Assembly (NCBI GenBank): GCA_963920705.1
Contig: OY987232.1
Location: 18,141,942-18,205,941 of the forward strand
Reading direction: 5' to 3'
Source: Odiellus spinosus
Taxonomy: Eukaryota > Arthropoda > Arachnida > Opiliones > Phalangiidae
DNA: 64,000 bases
Shown here: positions 23,064 through 35,222 of the stretch, piece by piece
How the letters are laid out: each line of letters opens with the position of its first letter
Position numbering within the stretch: the stretch's first letter is position 1
Translations under genes and position numbers: made by a program
The notes under the pieces: model-generated
Database searches by the model: none
What the model was told of the DNA's origin: nothing
What the model saw: the letters and a program-made list of their open reading frames with translations, nothing else

Positions 23064-23481
23064 CAGAGGTATATAATAACCCCCTTCGGGGGGAAGTATG
23101 AAAGGTAGGCAAAATCGACGAACAACGAGTGCCCGGCGTAAATCGCGGCGGATCGACACACCGCTTTACTCCCAAAAAATAGTTACACCATTTTGAACCT
23201 CACTAAATAATCCCTACGCTCACTTCCGGAACTTACGAGCTGAAGTCAACCTTCGACTCCATTTTAACAGACAGCCTGACTCCCGAGACAGGAAGTTCTA
23301 AACACAAATCGAGCCGTCTTGTTTATACAAAGACCATTTACTAGAGTAGCGACATTGAGAAGTCCAGCGCGAGCTAGTGGCCTAGACAGTCAGCAGCGGG
23401 CTCTTGTTGTTCGTGATTTTTAGCATTGGTAGTATAGGGGCTTTCATACTTCCCCCCGAAGGGGGTTATTATATACCTCAG
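23064..23481. mobile_element. Foldback element FB2, copy 2
   Basis: 418 bp, same orientation and almost the same sequence as 15510-15926. The right end reads CCTCAG rather than CCTCTG. Flanks GTAAAAT and CTAAGAG do not form a clean duplication. Confidence 0.92.
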
Positions 23482-23929
23482 CTAAGAGATGTCTTGAAAG
23501 TGCCTAAGAGATACGTTACGTCTTTAAAGTGGCAAAGATCTGCCTTGAAGTTACCAAAAAGGTATTACTAACAATTTTACGTTTTTGTAAAAAGAGCTAG
23601 CCAATGGCGTCCCTAGAAATTATTTCCATTAAAAATATGTCTTGAAATTGCCTAAGAGATATGTAACTATGGTTAGATGATTTTAAATAGTTTGGCATTG
23701 CTTAGTTTATTTGGGTACTGTCGATGTACTGTTACTGTTTATAATAATAAAAAATTAACTCCTAACCCTAAATAAATAAAATTAAAAAAATAATACAAAC
23801 ATTAACTTCGTATGGTTTATCCCACAGCTTTGTTCCATCAAAGTAACTAATTTTGTGGTCTTCGACATTTGCCCTGTGAAATAAAAAATCGGGCTTGTGA
23901 TCCTAGCTAACAATTTAAATATATCCTAC
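23482..23929. other. Intergenic, no gene seen
   Basis: AT-rich sequence between two foldback elements. Short repeats of AAGAGATACG/AAGAGATATG type occur, but no exon, RNA gene or element ends were recognised. Confidence 0.5.
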
Positions 23930-24268
23930 CAGAAGCCGATGAAACCCTCCTATGAAGTCTACTACTCCAATGTTCCATATAGCGCTCCTCTCTGTATGGG
24001 TAAAATTCCCAATTTTACGAGTTAGAAGGGGTCCTACTTCATCCCCCCTGTCTACGGAAAATTGGAAATTCTCTCTCTCCACAAACGACGACGTTTTTTT
24101 GACGAACTCCGAGGCTGCTAGAGATATTCGCTCGACGAACTCCCGCTCCGAAAACATCTACCGTCTAGGAGGCGTACGGATCGCGCCTTTTGAGAATAAC
24201 CCATACAGAGAGGGGTAGGTCAAGACCCGGGAGTAATAGACTTCAAAGGAGGGTTTCATCGGCTTCTG
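23930..24268 (+). mobile_element. Foldback element FB1, copy 11
   Basis: 339 bp, forward. A perfect 7 bp duplication ATCCTAC lies at 23923-23929 and 24269-24275. Confidence 0.96.
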
Positions 24269-24545
24269 ATCCTACGTATAATATTGTTATTCGAACGTAC
24301 TTAAAGTTGAATGCTCTTAGTGCAAAATTGGAGCTATCTTGGTATTTGATTTTTTGGCTCTTCATATCCCAAGTTTCCTAATTAATTAAGTAAATTAATT
24401 TAAATTCCAGTCCCCTGATCATATAATGAAATTACTTCAATCGTCCCATAATTTGTTGGATACGGTTTTATAAATCTATTAAAAAAGAATAAAGGATGAT
24501 GAATAATTTTGGATATCAATTAATAACTAGGCTTGTTTTCGGATA

Positions 24546-24888
24546 TTTTAATCTCGGATAAATTAAGTTAATATAAATCCACAAATTATATAAACAGAAT
24601 CGTATTCAAATGCTGGATACGAATTAGATCCGGAGATAAAATTTTAATTAATAAACGAATTATCCATCAATTTATTCGAACGGATAACGGGCCGAGATAA
24701 AAATACGACGTTTCTCGAAATCCCTAATATAGAATGAAATATAATAATTCCATTTTGTTCGTCTAAATCGAAAGGAACGGTTCTAGCTTCGAGATCTCAA
24801 TTTTGGGTTAAAATAGACGAAGAAACTCTTTGGTTTCAAATTGTTCGTTATCGGCGAATGAATAACTTTATAACTCGTATCAATTTCC
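24546..24888 (+). repeat. 343 bp dispersed repeat, right copy
   Basis: Direct-orientation partner of 7059-7401, about 17.5 kb away. The two copies bracket almost the whole ABCB gene. Confidence 0.88.
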
Positions 24889-25168
24889 TTACGATGGCTA
24901 ATTATATTTAAAAATAATTTAAATATATCAAAGAATACCTGTATTTGAAGTGACTGTCGGGTCTTGTATAAAAATATTCGGATAAATTCATTTTAGACTA
25001 ATAAAACTTACAACTCACGTCCAACGAAAATATTTTCCAATCTAATAACAGCAAGATAACGCAAATATAAATTGTTACAAGTTGTGTAAAATATTCATAA
25101 CTACTAAAGGGCGCTACTGTATTATGATACAGTTAATATTGATTGAAAGATAGAAATAAGAGTTACAT

Positions 25169-25865
25169 CAAAAGTCTATGACTTTATTCCATGAAAGTAA
25201 GCAACACCCAGTAGCTTAATACTATCAGCAGAAGCCGATGAAACCCTCCTTTGAAGTCTATTACTCCCGGGTCTTGTCTACCCCTCTCTGTATGGGTTAT
25301 TCTCAAAAGGCGCGATTCGTACGCCTCCTAACGGTAGATATTTTCGGAGCGGGAGTTCGTCGAGCGAATATCTCTAGCAGCCTTGGAGTTCGTCCAAAAA
25401 ACGTCGTCGTTTGTGGAGAGAGAGAATTTCCAATTTTCCGTAGACAGGGGGGTATGAAGTAGGACCCCTCCGATCTCGTAAAATTGGGAATTTTACCCAT
25501 ACAGAGAGGAGCGCTGTATGGAACATTGGAGTAGTAGACTTCAAAGGAGGGTTTCATCGGCTTCTGCTATCAGCAAAGGTCCGGGTAAATGTACTAACAG
25601 CTTCTGATTCGAGACACTCTAGCGCCACTCAGCGGAGAAAATCATTCCGGAGTTGGAAGGAGGGAAGATAGCCAAGCGCGGCCCGCCTAATTCCGTCCCT
25701 CTCTCCAGACTCAAAATATCGAGGAAGAGTCCAAATCACTCGAGCCAGACAGGGGTGTTGACTTTTTTGTCTATTTTTAAGTGACGACGTAAAACTAAGC
25801 CTTTGCTGATAGTATTAAGTAACGGGGTGTTGTTTACTTTTATCGAATAACGTTATAAACTTTTG
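25169..25865. mobile_element. Foldback element FB4, fullest copy, with FB1 nested in it
   Basis: Outer inverted arms start CAAAAGTCTATGACTTTATT and end with the matching AAACTTTTG. Inside them are GTAGCTTAATACTATCAG and its complement CTGATAGTATTAAG. FB1 copy 12 interrupts the left arm, so FB4 was there first. Without it the element is about 350 bp. The interior carries a GTGACGACGT stretch and a TCTCTCCAGACTCAAAATAT block shared with copies at 33556, 40180 and 60175. Confidence 0.85.
25229..25566 (-). mobile_element. Foldback element FB1, copy 12 (nested)
   Basis: 338 bp, reverse, inside FB4. A perfect 7 bp duplication CTATCAG, taken from the FB4 arm, lies at 25222-25228 and 25567-25573. 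Confidence 0.96.
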
Positions 25866-26305
25866 AATATAATAATGAGCTTGAGAATTAAATACAGAAC
25901 GTACTTAATTACAATCGATCAATACTTAATTACCAAGAAATGATGAAAAACATAGTCATGTTTACAGCTCGATAAATTCAAAACCAACTTAAGTTAAAGG
26001 CAGGAAAAAAGCTAGTCTCCCTATGAGGGTTGAATAATCTTTATGTACTCAGGTTAGGATGTCACATTTAATGCCGTGTACAAAATAAACCTTGTTGAAC
26101 TATATAAGCTGAGCATATTCGTTTTATTCAAAGCAATTAATGACTTTTGTTACGAAAAAACACATATATTGTTTTTCATTATAACCAGAAACTAACGTTT
26201 TGTCAATAAAATGCGACCGAAAAAATATATATCTGTTTCGGTTGGGATATTATAATCAATAAAAATAGTGATAATTTGCCTTGGTCAGAAGCTTAAATTT
26301 AAAAC
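25866..26305. other. Intergenic, no gene seen
   Basis: AT-rich. Part of it (about 25904-26050) is similar to 27395-27550, with a shared AATACTTAATTACC, an AAATGATGAAAAA block and ATGAGG, so a diverged duplicate flanks the 30 bp array on both sides. Confidence 0.5.
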
Positions 26306-27222
26306 GGTAATATCTGTCCATTCTAATAAATTATACCTGTCCATTAAAAATTGTAATAAATTCTATATCTGTCCATTCTGAGTTGTAATAATTAATATCC
26401 GTCCATTCTGAGTTGTAAGAAATTATATCTGTCCATTCTGAGTTGTAATAAATTATATCTGTCCATTCTGAGTTGTAATAAATTATATCTGTCCATTCTA
26501 AGTTGTAATAAATTATATATGTCCATTCCGAGTAGTAATAATTGGTATCTGCCCATTATGAGTTGTAATAAATAATATCTGTCCATTCTGAGTTGTAATA
26601 AATTATATATGTCCATTCTGAGTTGTAATAAATTATATCTGTCCATTATGAGTTGTAATAAATTATATCTGTCCATTCTAAGTTGCAATAAATTATATCT
26701 GTCCATTCGAAGTTGTAATAAATTATATCTGTCCATTCGAAGTTGTAATAAATTATATCTGTCCATTCTAGGTTGTAATAAATTATATATGTCCATTCCG
26801 AGTAGTAATAATTGGTATCTGCAAATTATGAGTTATAAAAAATAATATATGTCCATTCTGAGTTGTGATAAATTATATATGTCCATTCGGAGTTGTAATA
26901 AATTATATCTGTCCATTGTAAGTTGTAATAATTGGTATCTGTCCGTTCTGAGTTTTAATAATTTATATCTGTCCATTGTAAGTTGTAAAAAATAATATCT
27001 GTCCATTCTGAGTTGTATTAAATTATATCTATCCATTCTGAGTTATTATAAAATATATCTGTCTATTCCGAGTTGTAAGGAATTATCTCTGATCATTATG
27101 AGTTGTAATAAATTATATCTGTCATTCGGAGTTGCAATAAATTATATCTGTCCATTATGAGTTGTGATAATTAATATCTGTCCATTCTGAGTTGTAATAA
27201 ATTATATCTGTCCATTTGCAAT
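26306..27222. repeat. 30 bp tandem array
   Basis: About thirty units of the type CTGTCCATTCTGAGTTGTAA plus TAAATTATAT, with single-base variants and a few one-base length changes near the right end (after about 27060). A unit length divisible by three keeps frames open on both strands. No protein is inferred. Confidence 0.95.
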
Positions 27223-27241
27223 CGAAAATGAAGTTCAACAA

Positions 27242-27375
27242 CAGGGTTGCCACAGTTTTATCAAATTCAAATTCCCTGACTTTTCCATGTTTTTCCCTGA
27301 CCTTTTCCAACGATTTTCCCTGACCTTTACTACCCAATTTTTAACCTTTTATTTTTTATATTATATTATAATATC
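27242..27375. mobile_element. hAT-like CAGGGTTGCCACAG element, left part only
   Basis: Left end CAGGGTTGCCACAG and CCCTGAC-rich interior as at 19895, breaking off in AT-rich sequence. Confidence 0.65.
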
Positions 27376-27593
27376 AAAGAGCACAAAAAGTAAATAAGGA
27401 AAGTAATTAATAGCAGTCGATCAATACTTAATTACCGTGAAATGATGAAAAAAATATGATATGATAAATTCAAAACAGCTCAAGTTAGAATCAGAAAAAA
27501 AACTAGTTAGCCTATGAGGTCGAATACCTTTTATGTCCCTAGTTAGGTTGTCACGTTTAAAGGACCACTCTCACCAGAAATGGATTTTCCTAT

Positions 27594-28506
27594 CAGGGTT
27601 GCCACAGATTTTTCATAACAAAATTCCCTGACTTTTCCAGGTTTTCCCTGACCATCTACACCGTTTTTCCCTGACCAATTTAAAGGTTTAAATTAGTAGT
27701 AATAGTCCTGGTCGATTTGCCGGAAATGGGCCCTTGTCTCATAGCCGCGCCGCCATCTTTTTGTAGTAACAGGCTGCCAGACTATTTCTAATTTTATTTC
27801 CCACAAACCAAATTCAAGTTGTTAGTCCAACGCTTCCTATATGATAAAGTATAGGAGGCGTTGGTTAGTCTGTCGTTATTTTCACACTACAAAAAGATGG
27901 CGGACGATCACGTGACAAAAAGTTTTCCCCGCCAAAATTTTCGCGAGGTTCTCTAGACTTCCGGTTTTGGAAATCGACCAGGACATGCAATTACAAGTGT
28001 AAAACGTGTTTTATTCTTCAATAACTCCGCTTGAAGACTATATAAACCCCTTTTTGTGTGTTTTATCGGAACTCCAAGGTTTCTAGAGATTCGCGTAGGA
28101 GCTCTCCCCAAAAATAGGTGTTCTGTTAGACAGTATACTATGAAAAAGTATTCATAAAAAAACGTGTTTTTCTCAATAGGGACTTTCCATAAATGTTTTG
28201 AAGGCTCTGATCCCATATAATAAATTTTTACACATATTTATGGAAGCATCCCTGGTCTAACTGAATCCATGAGATTCCACAATTTTATTTATGGATAATA
28301 TGAAAATTCCCTGACTTTTCCCTGACCTTTGGACAATTTTAAAATTCCCTGACTGTTTAGACCAATTTTGAAATTCCCTGACTTTCCCCTGACTTTTTAG
28401 ACCAATTTTGAAATTCCCTGACTTTCCCCTGACTCTCCCCTGACTTTTTACACCAATTTTGAAATTCCCTGACTTTCCCAGGTTTTCCAGGTCTGTGGCA
28501 ACCCTG
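27594..28506. mobile_element. hAT-like CAGGGTTGCCACAG element, long copy
   Basis: Perfect 14 bp terminal inverted repeats: CAGGGTTGCCACAG on the left, CTGTGGCAACCCTG on the right. Repeated AAATTCCCTGAC blocks lie at both ends. The 913 bp interior contains a GC-richer core (about 27715-27930) with an inverted pair CGCCATCTTTTTGTAG and CTACAAAAAGATGGCG that could be a second, nested element. No transposase. An 8 bp target duplication is not evident (TTTCCTAT against ATAATTGA). Confidence 0.8.
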
Positions 28507-29750
28507 ATAATTGATTCGGTAATTCGGCCAAGAAAAATTAAAATAAATTAACCCTCTTCTATTTTTGTAATTATGAAAATTACAAAGAAAATTAGTCTTT
28601 TAAGACTCATCCCATCAATGTAAAAATTATTATTTCTTATTTAGAAAATGAAAATAAAACTGAATTGAACTGAATTGAAAGAGTGATAGACAAATAAATA
28701 AAATCGTGAATTAAATAGAAAATATACGTGTTAAAACCTGAAATTTCACAAAAAGAGAATTAGCAAATGATGGTTAAACTTTAAATTAATGAAATATCAA
28801 CCTTTCAAACTAATAAAGATATTATAACATCAATTTTCTTATGAAACGCGAATCTATACGCGTTTAAAAGTGAAATTATTTCAGTTAATAACTTGACCCC
28901 GATGTCATAATGAAATGACATAGAGGTCAAGGGTTAGTAAACCTTAAACATTAACCCTATAACGTATGCGGGCGAAAGGGGGCCTAACCGCGACCTGGGT
29001 TGTGTCGCCTGGTAAGCTTAATTCTAGGGTGTAGTTAGTAAACTTAATTATTGAAGACAAAAAAAACCTTCCGAGTTCCCTAAACATAACGTCAAATTTG
29101 ACTGAGATTGTAAGAAGTAAAGCTACGAGCAACGTCCACGTTAGGGACGCTACTCGACCTCGGAAGTAAAAAAAACCCGACCAATTTGGGGGTTATTATT
29201 TTAAGTCCCACGAAGATCTGTAAACGTGCACTGTGAAAATAAAATGATACCGCTCGCTCGAGTCATTCGTGACCAACGCGTCGCGACCCTAGTTTGGTCA
29301 CGAAACCATATCGCGCTCGGTATCCTATAATGAGCGGGCCTAATTATAAGTCTCGAGGATTACGAACTCCCACGCAATTGTTTGAACTCAAGCGTTGCGC
29401 CCTTTCTCTTGGATCCCCCGAAGCAGTCACCTTGAGACGCAAACATTATTACACTTTGACCCTAACAAGGAAGCTAGCCTCCACCGCGCTTCGTCTAAAA
29501 AATGGCGCACTCTTCGTCCGCCATTAGTGGACGAACCCCCAAAACCACAATTAAACAGTTCTACACATAACCGAAAAGGAATTAACCAATTCGGCAAAAA
29601 ACACCAGAATCCAGCGACGGTTGAAAATGAGAAAGAGCGAAATGAACCTTTATGAATTTCCTCGAGACTACCATTGGCTAAATAATTAGAGGGAAGCCCT
29701 ACTTAAACGGTGACACGTGGCTAAATCCAAGAAAATCCGAAGTTTTCTAC
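28507..29750. other. Intergenic, no gene recognised
   Basis: About 28930-29560 is noticeably richer in G+C and CpG than its surroundings (for example CGCTCGCTCGAGTCATTCGT), but short frames there have no recognisable domain and no splice pattern supports them. It could be an eroded transposon or an unrecognised 5' region. Confidence 0.45.
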
Positions 29751-30330
29751 TCAAAATATGGAAAATGGCTAAACCAAATTGATGCTGAGTGCAAAAAAGC
29801 GAATTTAAAATCCTCTCTGCGAGAAAACTGTTCAATATTTTTAAGTTAAATTTTGAATAAGCCCTATTTAGACCATAGTACAGCCATTTTAACTCAAAAG
29901 ATAGAAAATGGCTAAACCAAATCGATGCTGAGTGCAAAAAAGCCAATTACAAATCCTCTCTACGAGAAAACTGTTCAATATTTTTAAGTTAAATTTTGAA
30001 TAGGCCCTATTTAGACCATACTACAGCCATTTTAACTCAAAAGATAGAAAATGGCTAAACCAAATCGATGCTGAGTGCAAAAAAGCGAATTACAAATCCT
30101 CTCTACGAGAAAACTGTTCAATATTTTTAAGTTAAATTTTGAATAAGCCCTATTTAGACCATACTACAGCCATTTCTACTCAAAAGATAGAAAATAGCTA
30201 AACCAAATCGATGCTGAGTGCAAAAAAACGAATTTAAAATCCTCTCTACGAGAAAACTGTTCAATATTTTTAAGTTAAATTTTGAATAGGCCAAATTTAG
30301 ACCGTACTACAGCTATTTTATAAAGTTTGG
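29751..30330. repeat. Four tandem copies of a 143 bp unit
   Basis: The block GATGCTGAGTGCAAAAAA recurs at 29781, 29924, 30067 and 30210, exactly 143 bp apart each time. Units are nearly identical and contain TTCAATATTTTTAAGTTAAA and TTTAGACCATACTACAGC. A recent local duplication. No coding meaning seen. Confidence 0.93.
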
Positions 30331-31835
30331 GCGAAATTTACTTAGCTGAGTGTCACCAAAACAATGAACAGAAAAAGGTGACTCTACAAACAAGTATCTT
30401 ACAACTAATCCCAAGAGGCTCATTAATTTTAAACTTAAATTACGTTAATTAACTGTTAAGTTAAAATCTAGGTCTACGAGCCCCTAAATTAGGATATATT
30501 CGTCTCTGTCGACGTTAATTTTAAGCTAAAGAGTCACCAACAAAACACAAATTTGACCTTTAGGTCTTAAACTCTAGCTTACCCCACGAAGGTCTGGATG
30601 TTCTCGTTGTACGGACATTATGAGATCACCTTAAATTAGCCATGATATGGATTCGTGTACACATGATGATTAGCTGTTGCTTTCAAGGATCGATGTTAGA
30701 ACTAAGGTACAGACCACCTGTTTCAAATAAAAAACAATGAAGTTCGAATTAGAAAAAGGTAGACAAATTATGAAACAGGCCAATAGAGATAAGCCACTCT
30801 AAAAGAATATTTCCACAATATGTCCAAATATGATCCCCATCTTGAAATGGCCGTAACTTTACAATGCAATGCCTTCATTGTTGCTAGGGAGTAAATTAGG
30901 CTAATTTTTATTGACAAGGAAGAGGTAGTAAACCTTTTGTTGTTGAACTTCATTCTTAATTTAAAACATTTCGTGTTATGTAAAGTTCCTATTCGTAAAA
31001 TTAAGGTTGCCTAGGCCATATATTTTTGTACGTTTATGATTATATACGACGTATTATAGGAACTTACAAAGTTTATTAATAAAAGATTGACGTTAAAAAT
31101 GCTTACCTCTTTCGGCGCCAAAACTTGGTGGTCAATGTTCCTTCCGTTGGTAGCTTTTTTGGTAATCACTAAATCCACCGCGCTCGTGTTACGCTCATTA
31201 TACTTTCAAACTGTTTCCCGTACCTTTGTTCTTGTAGAATTACAAAATGTTCACATGAACAACTTGAAATTATGTTTTTAAATTAGTTTTCATCTAGAGT
31301 TAAAGATGCATCAAGCCATCAACCGCCAATCGCAGAATCGCTGAAAAATTCAAAATTTAGCCTTAACAGAGTTGCGCAATCCACAGCCGAACTTAGGCCT
31401 AAATCAACACCAGGTCCAGAAATAAGTAGAAATAATATTTACTACCCCGTGTCTTTTCCAAATGTCCCATAAAGTTATATTCTTGAGAGGGGGTCACTGG
31501 ATATTTGTCTGATAAGAAAAAATACTTTTTAATACAGGAAATCTAGCAATGACTGATAATTTTAAAATGTTAGATAACTTTGGATTTGTTATGGGAGAAA
31601 ATTATCTTATTTCCGTACCCGGCTAGCAATCTAAACTGGATGGCTATTGGCTAAACTAGACTGAACCGGTCGTCTGCTATGGTTTTAATTCGTGATCTTT
31701 GACCTTAGTAGATAGGTTTTCGGCAACGATAGTTTTCTCAGTCTCGTGAATATATTAGTAGAAAACTTTAAATATATGTCTATTAATAAATAATTTTTAT
31801 TGTTATTATTCCATTTTCGTAATTCGTATAGTTGA
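30331..31835. other. Intergenic and promoter side of the AKR gene
   Basis: No exon or element ends recognised. Two near-identical short runs of the TTAAGTTAAAAT type occur. The last 100 nt before the AKR start are AT-rich, with ATATTAGTAG and TTTAAATATATG stretches but no convincing TATA box. Confidence 0.45.
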
Positions 31836-33478
31836 ATGTGCAACAATTTTCGGAAGATGCTACTACCAACTTTAGGATGTAAGTTTTATTATATTGCTAA
31901 ATGCTAATGAAATGTGGCACGTGACATCTTTTAAAGGCCTCGATATTCTGGCTCTTTAAATTTAAAGGGACAGATAGTAGAAGCCAGTGTTAAACTATTT
32001 TAATTAAAAAAATTATTCATCAGTGGGAACTTACCAAATTAAGAATGGTCCAAAAATATCTGAACTTGTTGAAGCTGCGGTTGGACCAGGAGGAAAATAC
32101 AAATTAATTGGTAAGTAATCCATTAAGCTTTTCCCCCTTTAACGAGAACTGTTAACAAGTGCATACTTTATTTTATTACAGATACCGCATCAGTGTACCA
32201 CAATGAAGAATTTATAGGGGAAGCCCTGAAATCGTTATTTTCAAAATCATCTTTAAAGAGAGAAGATATATTCATCACGAGTAAACTTGGTAACTATTTA
32301 GTTTTGAAGCATATGGCAGGCGGAAAATTTGTCTTTTCTAATAACCCGTATTATAGGACCCTCGGAACAAGGATATGAAAATTGTATTTCAGCCGTTAAA
32401 AGGTCTTTGGAAAAGCTACAAACTTCTTATCTCGATCTATATCTAATTCATTGGCCCGGTGTTTCTGGAGGCGTACCACCATCAGATCCAAAACACGCTG
32501 CTCTAAGGAAAGAGAGTTGGAAGGCCATGGAGAAAATGTACGAAGATGGTGAGCTTGAAATAGATTTTTCTTATACTTTACCCCATTTTTATGATTTGAA
32601 GATCAGGTTTAAGTCTTTAAATACTAGAAGTCTTCGTGTACGCGTGTACACAAGTCTCAGGGCTCTGTAACTCCCCTTATAAATGCTATTAAAAGTATAG
32701 GTAAACTACCGTTTCAGGTCTCTTAAAGAACATAGGAGTTTCAAATTATACCGTCAATCATTTGGAAGAACTCCTGACTTACGCTACTATTATACCCTTT
32801 GCGAATCAAGTAAGAAAGTGACTTTCATCACAAGAGCGATAGAAATACACATTCTTTTGAAAAGAAAAACCTAATATTAGGGTGTAAACCGCTAAATTTC
32901 TCATTCTAAAACTAGTAAATGATGTTAAAAGTTGCGAAGAACGTGAAATATTACTTATAGATAATTATAATTAGGTCGAATGTCATCCGTACTTGTCACA
33001 ATGTGAACTAAGAAAATTCTGTAAGGATAGCAACATTCAAATACAAGCGTATTCGTCGCTCGGATCAGCTAAAGGCAAAGATGAAGTAATAATTTATATA
33101 TTTTAGTTATCAAATCTAGTGAAAAACCTAAACCTTTCTCACGAATTAGAAAATATGCGAAATTATCTATAAATTGTTTCAGCTTTTATCCGACGAAGTT
33201 GTCAAGGAAATAGCGTCTTCTCATGGAAAATCCGAAGCTCAAATACTACTTAAATGGGCGATACAAAATGAATTGTGTAAGTTAATACAATTTAAGTTAA
33301 GTCTCGCCATCATTAACAATTTAATTTATCAGGTATCATTCCTAAAACTGAAAACCTCGAACGTCTTAAAGAAAATAGCGATCTTTTCAATTTTGAACTA
33401 TCAACGGAAGATCTTAAGAAACTCGATGGATTAAATAAAAATTTGCATTACTGTTGGGATCCAAATGCTATACAATAA
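31836..33478 (+). CDS. Aldo-keto reductase
   Basis: NAD(P)H-dependent reductase of carbonyl groups, cytosolic, (beta/alpha)8-barrel family. Eight exons join in frame to 290 residues: 31836-31878, 32024-32110, 32182-32289, 32357-32548, 32718-32809, 32975-33085, 33183-33276, 33333-33478. The N-terminus reads LPTLGLGTY, the usual first strand. The catalytic tetrad is complete: Asp44 and Tyr49 in DTASVYHNEE, Lys78 in FITSKL, His111 in LYLIHWP. Later motifs are IGVSNY, the NQVECHPYL strand and IIPKT (cofactor site). The C-terminus ends YCWDPNAIQ. Length is slightly below the usual 310-325, mainly at the N-terminus and loops. An in-frame TGA directly precedes the chosen ATG. The second in-frame ATG (31857) is a possible alternative start. 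Which AKR subfamily or substrate cannot be read. Confidence 0.92.
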
Positions 33479-33555
33479 ACTAAATATATATATTTTTAAT
33501 TGTAATCAAGATTAAATTTAAAATTTAATATATTTTGAGTTAATTTCATTTGACT

Positions 33556-33745
33556 GAAAGCCTATCACTTTACTCCATAACAGTAAACAACGCCCCGTAG
33601 CTTAATACTATCAGGAAAGTTCCAGTTTTACGTCATAGCCCGTCACTCAAAAATAGACAAAAAAGTCATCACCCCTGTCTGGTTCTAATGATTTGGACTC
33701 TTCCATGATATTTTGGGTCAGGGGAGAGGAACTTTATTACCCTAT
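33556..33745. mobile_element. Foldback element FB4, truncated copy
   Basis: Left arm (GTAAACAACGCCCCGTAGC and CTTAATACTATCAGG) followed by the GTCATCACCCCTGTCTGG block. The right arm is missing. It begins about 80 nt after the AKR stop codon. Confidence 0.78.
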
Positions 33746-33778
33746 ATTTACTTTCCATTAAGTTTTCTTCACTTTTTA

Positions 33779-33862
33779 ACAGTTAGCCAAGGCCTAACAT
33801 TTAGCCAAGGCCTAACATTTAGCCAAGGCCTAACATTTAGCCAAGGCCTAACACTAAGCCTA
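33779..33862. repeat. Short 18 bp tandem repeat
   Basis: Four to five copies of AGCCAAGGCCTAACATTT, nearly perfect. Confidence 0.9.
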
Positions 33863-35222
33863 CTGCTTTAATATAACTCCAACGTCTCCAAGTTAAACTG
33901 GCCACATATTTAATTAGAATCCCTAATCTTTGTATTCAACTAGTCTCAAAGCTTGAAGTTCACCCCTTAACCTAAGTGTCCTCCGAGGTTGCAGAGATCA
34001 TGTAGTTAAAGTTCGTCCCTTTGAAAGTCTTAAATTGGCCACATATATCGAATTGGAATCCCATAAGTTCGCGACTTAGCCATAAATTATCAAAAATTGC
34101 AAACCTCAGTAGCTACCGCAAATTCCTCGAGACGAGGTCATGAAGTTTAAGTTCACTGCTTCAAAGACAAATTGGAATCTTCTCTTCCAAGTCTTTGTTA
34201 CGTTATTAAATACGATAATGATGATAATCTAAAGCCCCTAAACAGTTTTGAGGTGTGGCAAAGATCTTGATACGGCAAATAAGATCCCTACATTCTTTCA
34301 AAGATATAAATTTTGGTTTGAGTACGATTTTGAGGAAACAAAATGATCATGTTTACAAATAATTTTTAATATCTTACAGATTTCTTTCCACGGTGTCAAA
34401 ATAACTTCTCAAAAATTCCCGTATAAAAAGCGGTACCAAAGTACGGCCACTCTTTTAGTCACTAAATGCTTATCGTCTCGATAAGTTACCTCATTTTTTT
34501 CTTTAAAAACTAATCAATTTCTTTACATTATTATAATTTAATGGAAGAATAATCAGTTTCCCACCCGAACTTATGAACAAAAAGGTTTTTTGGGCAACTG
34601 TCATGGATTTTTAAGTTGTTTTAATTGATTTCGATCGTTAAAATGCGTAAAAACAATCAAAATTCAGTTTAACAAAGTTGCGAAATGGATTAGCTAAGCC
34701 TATTTCGGAGACCATCTTAGAAATGAACTAGATCTGCCATTTCTTCGAGCAAATTTTGTAATAAACGGCGAATTATCGCTAAACTTTGGTTGAAATTTAA
34801 CGTTTTTACGCATATTTTAAAACTAAATCAATTAAAAATAACTGCGTCTACGAAATCTAGCATCTTTTTAACGAGTTATAACGTTTCTGAAGTCAAAATC
34901 TTTCTCGAAAGGGTTGGAATTAATTTATTTAAGCACCGTTTCGATTAAAAAAAAACAAACTAAGGCTCGTATAAACTTCACACTTCGAGAGGGGAAACAA
35001 AAACAAAACGGAATTAAACCACTTCAATCCTTATCAAATTAAATATCTGGCGGGGCGTAGTTATTTTTCTTTCAAGTTACGGTATTTATAAGTTTTCTAT
35101 TAGTTAAAGAATAGTTAAAGCGTTTAGCACCTCTGTTAATTTTTGTTGAGGGTTTTTTTTCTTGTTTTTAAAAGTTAAAATAAATTTAATTATACGATAT
35201 AGTCATTGGCGACAAAACTTTT
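33863..35222. other. Intergenic between AKR and LRRFIP 3' ends
   Basis: No gene seen. Both neighbouring genes end towards this stretch, so their 3' UTRs are expected in it. No strong element ends recognised. Confidence 0.5.

Noticed and set aside
10833-25566. 60-102 codon frames inside the FB1 copies, on both strands
   Set aside because: The same frame recurs in each copy with stops at different places and no homology to a transposase. They are shadows of the foldback element.
26392-27036. 134-, 78- and 67-codon frames in the 30 bp array
   Set aside because: Ten-residue periodic peptides on both strands from a unit length divisible by three; no sign of a protein.
29294-29655. Two overlapping plus-strand frames of 77 and 86 codons in a GC-richer patch
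   Set aside because: Different frames of the same stretch, without recognisable motifs or splice signals.
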